A program made the translations under genes and the position numbers. From contig CANQBU010000007.1 in NCBI GenBank assembly GCA_947589615.1, positions 1-19,825 on the forward strand: a stretch of DNA of 19,825 nucleotides, read 5' to 3'. This DNA comes from an uncultured Clostridia bacterium (GTDB taxonomy: Bacteria; Bacillota; Clostridia; Christensenellales; UBA1242). The notes below the pieces were generated by a model. The model did no database searches, was not told the origin of the DNA, and worked only from the letters and a program-made list of their open reading frames with translations. Positions 14,358 to 19,825 of this stretch are shown piece after piece; position 1 is the stretch's first letter, and each line of letters opens with the position of its first letter.

Positions 14358-14570
14358 TTACATATCAATTTCTTCAGCAAAATCGTCAAGAGAATTCATT
14401 TTACCGTTCATTGGAACATTACTAACTAATTTCTCTTTACGCTCCATATTATTCTTAATTTTTGCAGCATTTGCAACTATTATTTTATTATTTGCTTTGT
14501 TAATATCGTCATAGTTTGCAAGTTTTGCATAATAATCTGATTTTAAAATATTAACTTCTATTTTTGTCAT
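14358..14570 (-). CDS. Small charged protein of unknown function (70 residues)
   Basis: I do not recognise it. The protein is hydrophilic and probably helical, starts MTKIEVNILKSDYYAKL, has a Lys/Asn-rich middle (NKANNKIIVANAAKIKNNMERKEK in part) and an acidic end (DDFAEEIDM). It has no Cys and no membrane segment. I chose the ATG at 14570 because GGAGG lies five bases before it; the longer start (TTG at 14582) would overlap that ribosome site. A good extended -10 promoter and a clear terminator flank it, so it is a stand-alone transcription unit, which supports its being real. Confidence 0.7.
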   Translation of the reverse strand: MTKIEVNILKSDYYAKLANYDDINKANNKIIVANAAKIKNNMERKEKLVSNVPMNGKMNSLDDFAEEIDM

Positions 14571-14593
14571 CTGGTCCTCCAATTCTTATCTAT

Positions 14594-14622
14594 ATAATAG
14601 CATACTTTTGGCGATTTGTAAA
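14594..14622 (-). promoter_or_regulatory. Promoter of the 70-residue orphan gene
   Basis: On the minus strand: TTTACA (14622-14617), 17 bases ending in TGC, TATTAT (14599-14594). The TG one base before the -10 makes it an extended -10 promoter. Confidence 0.65.
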
Positions 14623-14640
14623 TACCTTTTTTAAAAAAAG

Positions 14641-16392
14641 TTACATTTTTTTAGGAATGTCTATAGCAAGGACATAAAGTGCCTGCTCCATCTTTTTCTT
14701 TATCAATCTTAAAAGTGAGATATAACTGTTTTGTTTTGCCAAATCTTTCTCGTTTACAACGCTATGATTATTATAAAATGCAGAGAATGCACTTGCAAGA
14801 TTATAAACGCTTGCACAAAGTGAATTTAAAGACTTTTCGTTATAGCAAATGAAATAGGAGGAATTTAATTTTAACATCGCTAAAATTACCTGCCTCATCT
14901 CTTCATTGTAAATCTTGATTTCTCCCCCTCTTTCCTCATCAAATCTTGAAAGTATGGAGTTTATTCGCACGCATGTATATTGCAAATATGGCCCTGTCTT
15001 GCCTTCAAAAGATAAAAACCTATCAATATCGAAAACATAATCTTTGCTTACAGTATTTATAAGGTCGCCAAACTTCATTGCCCCAACGCCAATTTTCAAA
15101 GCGGTTTCATCATCGGCTACATTTCCATTTGCAGTCAATTTTTCTTTAGCCTTATTAAGCAAAAGTTCAATGACATCTTCAAGTTTTACTGTTTCTCCCG
15201 AACGAGTCTTAAAAGGTTTTCCGTCCTTTCCATTCATTGTCCCATTGATGACATGGACAAGTTGTTGATTTTGAGGAGAAATGCCACTCATCTTGCACAC
15301 CCTAAACACTTGAGTAAAGTGCATTTTTTGTCGAGCATCGGTGACATATTCAATTCTATCCAGTTTATAATTTTTGTTTCTCTTTAAAATTGTAGCAATA
15401 TCGGTCGTCGCATAAAGGTCGCCACCATTGCTCTTTTGGATTAGGCATGGAGGCATTGGATTTAAGAAAAACTTTTCACCATTTTTCTCAGTAGGAATAT
15501 TCTCTCCTTCCTTTGCAACATCAACGACAAGCGCCCCCTCACTTTCACGGGCAAGCCCCTTGTCCTTAATTATCTTCACCGCCTCATCGCAATATTCACT
15601 CGCATCGCTTTCCCCTTCCCAGAGTTCAAATTCGGCTCCGAGTTTGCGATAATTTTTTGAAATTTCATTGACAGAAATTGCACGGATAACTTTATATATA
15701 TCATAATATGGTTGCTTTTTGCTTTGAATAAGAAGTGTCCATTCATCTGCCTTCTTTTTGAAGTCTTCCTCTGCATCTTTCCTCTTGCTTGCATGTGGAT
15801 AAGCCTCATTCAAATCATCTATTGTCAATTCCCTTTTCTCGTCGCTTTTGCCAAAATAGAAGTCGAGTTTTCCCTCTTCGAATAGTTGTAGTTCGGTAAG
15901 TCCCATTTGAAGACCCCAGTCGCCAAGGTGAACGTCACTAATCACCTCATCTCCAAGAAGTCTATAAAGTCTTTTCAAACTTTCGCCAATTATTGCAGTG
16001 CGAAGATGGCCTATATGCAATGATTTTGCTACATTTGCCCCACCATAATCGAGCAAAACTTTTTGAGAAACTTCATTTTTTTCAAGTCCACCACGCTGGT
16101 CTTTTAGCATAAAGTCCGCAACTTTTTTTAAGCCTTCTTTTGTAAGAGTTATATTGATAAATGCGGGGGAAATTGCGACAATTTCAAACTCATCACTTTT
16201 TTTAATATGGCAAACAATCTCATTTGCAATATCAAGCGGTTTTTTGCCATATTTTTTTGCAAGTGCAAAACAACTATTACATTGAAAATCACTCAGAAGG
16301 GGCTTGTCCGAAAATGTAACGCTAAAATTGTCGTCATATCCGCATGCCCTTGCGCCTTCTGTAATAAGCTTTTCAATTTCTTTAAGTATCAT
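14641..16392 (-). CDS. argS: Arginyl-tRNA synthetase
   Basis: Class I synthetase that charges tRNA-Arg in the cytosol. It has 583 residues, normal length. The N-terminal Add1 domain covers about 1-100, and LLDYGGANVAKSLHIGHLRT at about 113-132 holds HIGH (126-129). HLGDWGLQMG is typical of ArgRS. In the KMSKS position it has GKPFKTRSGETVKL, the Lys-Thr-Arg form seen for example in E. coli ArgRS. The Arg anticodon-binding alpha-helical domain starts near 460 with GPYLQYTCVRI. AAGGAG lies six bases before the ATG. It follows recR by 28 bases and is probably co-transcribed with dnaX-ybaB-recR. There is no T-box leader in that gap. Confidence 0.95.
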   Translation of the reverse strand: MILKEIEKLITEGARACGYDDNFSVTFSDKPLLSDFQCNSCFALAKKYGKKPLDIANEIVCHIKKSDEFEIVAISPAFINITLTKEGLKKVADFMLKDQRGGLEKNEVSQKVLLDYGGANVAKSLHIGHLRTAIIGESLKRLYRLLGDEVISDVHLGDWGLQMGLTELQLFEEGKLDFYFGKSDEKRELTIDDLNEAYPHASKRKDAEEDFKKKADEWTLLIQSKKQPYYDIYKVIRAISVNEISKNYRKLGAEFELWEGESDASEYCDEAVKIIKDKGLARESEGALVVDVAKEGENIPTEKNGEKFFLNPMPPCLIQKSNGGDLYATTDIATILKRNKNYKLDRIEYVTDARQKMHFTQVFRVCKMSGISPQNQQLVHVINGTMNGKDGKPFKTRSGETVKLEDVIELLLNKAKEKLTANGNVADDETALKIGVGAMKFGDLINTVSKDYVFDIDRFLSFEGKTGPYLQYTCVRINSILSRFDEERGGEIKIYNEEMRQVILAMLKLNSSYFICYNEKSLNSLCASVYNLASAFSAFYNNHSVVNEKDLAKQNSYISLLRLIKKKMEQALYVLAIDIPKKM

Positions 16393-16420
16393 AAGTTTCT
16401 CCTTTTCTTTAAGTGGGTCT

Positions 16421-17011
16421 CTATTTTATCTCCTGTCTTCCTTCCATAGCTTTTGACAATGTCACTTCATCGGCATATTCAAGTTCGCTTCCCATAGCAA
16501 TTCCTTGTGCAATTCGCGTAACCTTAACCCCCAAAGGCGAAAGCAGGCGAGCAATATATAAAGCGGTCGCATCTCCTTCAACATCGGGATTTGTCGCCAT
16601 AATAACTTCTTCGACATTATCCTCTTTTATTCTATTTAATAGTTCCTTAATCTTTAAGTCTTCAGGTCCTCTTCGCTCAAGAGGGCTTATAGTCCCAAAT
16701 AAAACGTGATAAACGCCATCGTAGTTTTTTATCTTCTCCATTGCCAATATGTCTTTTGGCTCTTTAACAACACAGATTACTTTTCTATTTCTTGTTCGGC
16801 AAATCGGGCAAATTTCCTTGTCTGTAAAATTGCCACACACTTTACAAAACCCTATTTTTTCTTTTGCCTCTAAAATCGCCTTGCTAAACATTTCCGCCCT
16901 TTCCTTTTTCCCTTCTATAATAGAAAAAGCATAGCGTTGAGCGGTTTTATACCCAACGCCGGGCAAAGTTCTGAATTGTTCGATTAATTTTTCGATTATA
17001 TCTTCATCCAT
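16421..17011 (-). CDS. recR: RecR recombination mediator
   Basis: Acts with RecO (and RecF) to load RecA at gaps in DNA. It has 196 residues, normal length. The helix-hairpin-helix LPGVGYKTAQRYA is at 16-28. The four-Cys zinc finger uses Cys56 and Cys59 (CKVC) with Cys68 and Cys71 (CPIC). The Toprim domain spans about 79-175, with EPKDILAMEK and the late motif ATNPDVEGDATALYIARLL. The C-terminal part has TRIAQGIAMGSELEYAD. The stop of ybaB and the start of recR share one base (TAATG), so they are coupled. Confidence 0.96.
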   Translation of the reverse strand: MDEDIIEKLIEQFRTLPGVGYKTAQRYAFSIIEGKKERAEMFSKAILEAKEKIGFCKVCGNFTDKEICPICRTRNRKVICVVKEPKDILAMEKIKNYDGVYHVLFGTISPLERRGPEDLKIKELLNRIKEDNVEEVIMATNPDVEGDATALYIARLLSPLGVKVTRIAQGIAMGSELEYADEVTLSKAMEGRQEIK

Positions 17012-17331
17012 TAAAATAATCCTGGAACTTGTGGCATAGAATCTCTTTCTTTTCTTGAAATTTGACCAAGACAGTCATTGACGGCACTCATTACAAGGTC
17101 TTCAAGCATTTCCTTATCATCGGGGTCAATCACTTCGCTTTTAATGTCAATTGAAAGCATCTCCCTTTTCCCGTTCATCTTGACTTCAACCATTCCGCCG
17201 CCGACAGAAGATGTGAAAACGCTTTCTTCAAGCTCTTTTCTTGCCCTTTCCATATCCTCTTGCATCTTTTGTGCTTGGCGCATAAGCTGGTTCATATTTC
17301 CGCCAAATCCACCAAAATTATTGTATCCCAT
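17011..17331 (-). CDS. ybaB: YbaB/EbfC family nucleoid-associated protein
   Basis: Small dimeric DNA-binding protein that usually lies between dnaX and recR, as here. It has 106 residues. A Gly/Asn-rich start (MGYNNFGGFGGNMNQLMRQ) is followed by the long helix with AQKMQEDMERARKELEE, then the beta strands VEVKMNGKREMLSIDI, and the acidic DPDDKEMLEDLVMSAVNDC. It ends MPQVPGLF, close to the usual LPGLF/MPGLF. Its ribosome site (GGAGG) overlaps the end of dnaX, and it overlaps recR by one base. Confidence 0.95.
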   Translation of the reverse strand: MGYNNFGGFGGNMNQLMRQAQKMQEDMERARKELEESVFTSSVGGGMVEVKMNGKREMLSIDIKSEVIDPDDKEMLEDLVMSAVNDCLGQISRKERDSMPQVPGLF

Positions 17332-17334
17332 TTT

Positions 17335-17682
17335 TTACCTCCAAATCAATTTATGTCTTTTTTTAATAATAGTCACATCATCAAATACTTCTTGCAATTT
17401 TTGTATATCTTTTTGTGCAGGGTCAATGTCAAGTTCCTTGATTTTTATCTCAACATCAAGATCAAGCCCCTGCCACCTAAGCGCCCTTTCAATTTCCCTT
17501 TTACCCTCTTCAAGCAAACGAACGAGGGTCCCTGCAAAAGTGTTTATTATAAGTTTATCATCTGTCAATTGAACATCAGTTATGTCGCCGCAAGCCACGT
17601 GGAGTGCGATTTGTTTATGTTCTTTTAAATATAGGACTATCTTTCCCCACACCGTCTTAACTGAAGGATTGCTAGTCGGCAA
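17335..17682 (-). CDS. dnaX: DnaX tau-specific C-terminal region, in the -1 frame
   Basis: The C-terminal segment of DnaX that lies in the -1 frame relative to 17688-18800. The zero frame ends right after an A-run, and a -1 shift there continues KLKN, then LPTSNPSVKTVWGKIVLYLK and on to the stop at 17335, for a total of 488 residues. The pattern (WGKIVLYLKEHKQIALHVACGD, then LIINTFAGTLVRLLEEGKREIERAL) fits the C-terminal domain of bacillar and clostridial DnaX. The only start-like codon is TTG at 17682, without a ribosome site, so independent translation is unlikely. Its stop overlaps the ribosome site of ybaB. It is real coding sequence whatever joins it to dnaX. Confidence 0.85.
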   Translation of the reverse strand: MPTSNPSVKTVWGKIVLYLKEHKQIALHVACGDITDVQLTDDKLIINTFAGTLVRLLEEGKREIERALRWQGLDLDVEIKIKELDIDPAQKDIQKLQEVFDDVTIIKKRHKLIWR

Positions 17683-17687
17683 ATTTT

Positions 17688-17702
17688 TCAGTTTTTTTTT
17701 AC
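17688..17702 (-). other. Candidate frameshift or slippage site in dnaX (nine A residues before TGA)
   Basis: On the minus strand the codons are GTA AAA AAA AAC TGA, with nine A in a row (17700-17692). A -1 shift reads AAA CTG AAA AAT and enters the tau C-terminus. AGAGG lies just before the run (17706-17702). The arms CTGAA/TTCAG follow with a 21-base loop, a weak hairpin. A run of nine A is the known transcriptional slippage site in Thermus thermophilus dnaX. Confidence 0.6.
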
Positions 17703-18800
17703 CTCTTCGCTACCTAAACCTGCCATTACCGATAGTGCCAATGTTTCAAGCAAAAGTCGTGGAGATGAGGTGTATCTGAGTTCATTCTCAGCTCCGCCAA
17801 ATGCTTGCATGTAATTTATCAGTGTTTTTTCATCAAAATTATCCGCCTGCGACTTTATCATTGTAAAGGCCTCTTCGCTCATATTCAAAATATCGTTTGG
17901 GTTTGTGCAAGAGCGACAGACAAGCAAGTTTCTTGCGTGTTTTGAGAGGTCTTTTACAAAAACCGCCATGTTCTTCCCTTCGCCGTCAATCTTATTTATA
18001 AGTTCAAGCAGACCGCCCGCATCTTTCTCGTAAAGCCGACTATAAAATTCAACCATCATTTTTTCATCAGTAGAGCCAAGCACCTGCTCGACTCGGCTTA
18101 GGGTTATTTTCCCGCTTGAATAAGCAATCACCGAATCGGCAATTGAGAGGGTATCCCTCACACTTCCTTCGCCGGCAACAGCGATTGCCTTTAAAGCCTC
18201 ATCGTCATAACTTATATTTTCTTCATCGAAAATCTTTTTCAAAAGTCCGACAAGCTCATCAAGTCCGACAAGCCTAAAATCAAAGCGAGTGCACCGCGAA
18301 AGTATTGTCGCCGGCAATTTGTGAACTTCAGTTGTCGCCAAAATGAAGATAATGTGTTTAGGAGGCTCTTCCAAAGTTTTCAAAAGGGCATTGAACGCAG
18401 AATCTGTAAGCATGTGAACTTCGTCAATGATGTAAACTTTATACTTTGCATCGACAGGAAGAAATTTAACCTTTTCCCTAAGTTCTCTCACATCGTCAAC
18501 TTTATTATTTGAAGCGGCATCGATTTCAATAATATTTATGTCATTTTGAGTGGAAAGTTTTTGGCATGTTTCACACTCCCCGCATGGTGAACCGTTTTTA
18601 GGATTTAGGCAATTGACTGCTTTTGCAAAAATTCTGGCAATCGAGGTCTTTCCAATTCCACGCGAGCCTGTAAAAAGATAGGCATGTCCAATATTGCCGC
18701 TGACAATTTGATTTTTAAGCGCTTGTGTTATATGCTGTTGCCCCACAACTTCTTCAAAAGTCGATGGGCGATACTTGCGATATAGGGCAAGATGTTCCAT
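17688..18800 (-). CDS. dnaX: DNA polymerase III subunit gamma (zero-frame product of dnaX)
   Basis: Clamp-loader ATPase of the replisome. The 370-residue zero-frame product has the complete AAA+ module: LYRKYRPSTFEEVVGQ at 6-21, Walker A GSRGIGKTS at 45-53, zinc-binding Cys64, Cys73, Cys76 and Cys79, Walker B IIDEVHM near 124-130, the sensor LSRC, and domain III to about 365. It then ends VKKN at TGA directly after nine A. The tau C-terminus follows in the -1 frame at 17335-17682. AAAGGAG lies five bases before the ATG. No SRP RNA gene is visible upstream, unlike in Bacillus subtilis. Confidence 0.94.
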   Translation of the reverse strand: MEHLALYRKYRPSTFEEVVGQQHITQALKNQIVSGNIGHAYLFTGSRGIGKTSIARIFAKAVNCLNPKNGSPCGECETCQKLSTQNDINIIEIDAASNNKVDDVRELREKVKFLPVDAKYKVYIIDEVHMLTDSAFNALLKTLEEPPKHIIFILATTEVHKLPATILSRCTRFDFRLVGLDELVGLLKKIFDEENISYDDEALKAIAVAGEGSVRDTLSIADSVIAYSSGKITLSRVEQVLGSTDEKMMVEFYSRLYEKDAGGLLELINKIDGEGKNMAVFVKDLSKHARNLLVCRSCTNPNDILNMSEEAFTMIKSQADNFDEKTLINYMQAFGGAENELRYTSSPRLLLETLALSVMAGLGSEEVKKN

Positions 18801-18819
18801 AAAACTCCTTTACCCTTAA

Positions 18820-18848
18820 AGTATAATATTTTATGAAAATAAAATCAA
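18820..18848 (-). promoter_or_regulatory. Promoter of the dnaX-ybaB-recR-argS unit
   Basis: On the minus strand: TTGATT (18848-18843), 17 bases, TATACT (18825-18820). The leader would be about 12 bases, again with the ribosome site near the 5' end. Confidence 0.6.
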
Positions 18849-18878
18849 ATGAATTTCAAATATTTTATTTTTTGTTTT

Positions 18879-18922
18879 TTCATATTTAAAATAATAAATT
18901 TTTATTTTTTAAAAAATATGAA
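18879..18922. repeat. AT-rich inverted repeat between spoIIE and dnaX
   Basis: TTCATATTT (18879-18887) and AAATATGAA (18914-18922) are perfect complements with an A/T-only, partly self-complementary centre. A T-run follows only on the plus strand. It could mark the end of spoIIE transcription or be a bent or melted DNA element. The rest of the 167-base gap is AT-rich without a visible gene. Confidence 0.4.
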
Positions 18923-18967
18923 TTTTTAAAGTATTTATTTCAAGCCTAATATGAGGGAAATAAATGA

Positions 18968-19825
18968 TTATAAAATTTTAATCACAATGACCGTCATATC
19001 ATCGACAGCATAGCCATTATTATAGGAAAGTGCCTTTTTCAATATTTCAGTCGCCATCTCCTGAGGGTTTTGAGTTCTTATTGTAAGTAGAAAATCTTTA
19101 AATTCGCTATCCTTTCCAAAAGCATCATTCACACCGTCCGAGCAGACTATTATATAATCTCTTTCTTTAAGCACCAATTTTTTTGTCGTCGCCCTTGCCT
19201 CGTCGACAATCCCGACAGGAAGAGAGGAACTTTCAATAATTGTGCAGCCATCTTCACCCCTCACATAAGATGAACTTGCCCCCATTTTTATAAAGTCGGC
19301 AATCCCCTCTTTTAAATCAATTGTGACAATATCGATGGTCGAAAAAATGTCATCTCGCTCAAGGTTCATTAGCTTATTGACCGATGACAGAATGATGTCA
19401 CTTTCAAAGCCCGCCTTGTAAAAGTTTTCGACAAGTCCAACCGCCGTTTCTGCCTTTTCGCCCGCCTGTTCGCCGCTTCCCATTCCGTCACAAATTGCAA
19501 ATATAAATTTATCGCCGTCAAGCCTTTCTATACAGTGTCGGTCGCCCGATATATTCTTCCCGCTTTTGGGCAAACTTTCAATCCCAAACATGCAGTCAAA
19601 TCTTGGCGCAGTTTTTAAGTTTACGCACATCATGCCCGCATGCTCAGTAGGATAAACATCATAAATTGCCATAGGCCTTCCGCAGATTTTTGAAGTAATA
19701 TTTTGAAGTTTAAGTTTGTTTACATCTTCCTCCCTCACGACAAGGGTCGCCATCATAGTTTTCACATCTTTTTCATAGACGACCGCATCGGTGCAGATAA
19801 TATTGTTTGATGAAAGTTCTTCAAT
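18968..19825 (-). CDS. spoIIE: SpoIIE, C-terminal phosphatase part (N-terminus off the window)
   Basis: PP2C-type serine phosphatase that dephosphorylates SpoIIAA and so activates sigma F in the forespore. The window holds the last 285 residues; the frame is open to the window edge, with no start needed inside. ISGDRHCIERLDGDKFIFAI at about 115-134 and CDGMGSGEQAGEKAETAV are the metal-site motifs, ADFIKMGASSSYV and the late SDGVND are further PP2C motifs, and YAVDDMTVIVIKI ends the domain. The stretch before it (about 1-110), with Cys-containing strands, fits the region between the membrane part and the phosphatase. Its presence says the organism forms, or recently descended from formers of, endospores. 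A plain SpoIIE-domain protein is the alternative. Confidence 0.85.
   Translation of the reverse strand: MEELSSNNIICTDAVVYEKDVKTMMATLVVREEDVNKLKLQNITSKICGRPMAIYDVYPTEHAGMMCVNLKTAPRFDCMFGIESLPKSGKNISGDRHCIERLDGDKFIFAICDGMGSGEQAGEKAETAVGLVENFYKAGFESDIILSSVNKLMNLERDDIFSTIDIVTIDLKEGIADFIKMGASSSYVRGEDGCTIIESSSLPVGIVDEARATTKKLVLKERDYIIVCSDGVNDAFGKDSEFKDFLLTIRTQNPQEMATEILKKALSYNNGYAVDDMTVIVIKIL

Noticed and set aside
14571..14582. TTG start for the 70-residue orphan
   Set aside because: It overlaps the GGAGG that serves the ATG at 14570.
16393..16420. T-box leader for argS
   Set aside because: Only 28 bases separate recR and argS; there is no room and no T-box sequence.
18801..18967. SRP RNA gene upstream of dnaX, as in Bacillus subtilis
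   Set aside because: The gap is 167 bases of nearly pure A/T without the GC-rich conserved SRP Alu or S-domain elements.
1..19825. CRISPR arrays, insertion sequences, tRNA or rRNA genes
   Set aside because: I saw no regularly spaced repeats, transposase motifs, cloverleaf sequences or rRNA sequence on either strand. No scan program was run.

Overview
The window is AT-rich bacterial chromosome. It looks like an endospore-lineage Bacillota, most likely a clostridial one. The evidence is a spoIIE C-terminus, spoVG, a meso-diaminopimelate-type MurE, a dnaX-ybaB-recR cluster, strong AGGAGG-type ribosome sites and TTGACA/TATAAT-type promoters. I cannot place it to genus. There are no tRNAs, rRNAs, CRISPR arrays, insertion sequences or phage genes. 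Most genes lie on the minus strand; only spoVG, a SpoU-type RNA methyltransferase and a DUF1846 gene are on plus.

Left (1-5364, minus): a cell-wall run transcribed from high to low coordinates: alpha/beta hydrolase, a membrane-anchored MurF-like ligase, ddl, murE, mraY (cut by the window edge). Together the Mur enzymes make D-Ala-D-Ala, build UDP-MurNAc-pentapeptide and transfer it to lipid. ddl and murE carry nearly identical 34-nt leaders. Middle-left (5399-6704, plus): spoVG with a phased A-tract box and a good promoter, a terminator, then a TrmH/SpoU methyltransferase.

Middle (6811-11030, minus): an orphan small membrane protein behind a perfect consensus promoter, a YcxB-like membrane protein, a short-chain dehydrogenase, a DegV fatty-acid-binding protein, and an MGDG-synthase/UgtP-like glycosyltransferase interrupted by an in-frame TAA. 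DUF1846 (11195-12682, plus) diverges from it. From 12792 to 14570 (minus) lies a strip of short genes: an Asp-rich zinc-ribbon-like protein, a two-helix membrane protein coupled to a domain-only Amidase_6 protein, and a 70-residue orphan. Most have their own promoter or terminator.

Right (14641-19825, minus): dnaX-ybaB-recR-argS, with dnaX reading into spoIIE's downstream side. The most notable signal is in dnaX. The zero frame stops at residue 370, right after nine A residues, and the conserved tau C-terminus continues in the -1 frame. This could be recoding or transcriptional slippage, with the short form in the zero frame, or a one-base homopolymer error. I see no clear new defence or mobile system. 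The best leads are dnaX, the interrupted glycosyltransferase, the duplicated leaders and the orphan strip.
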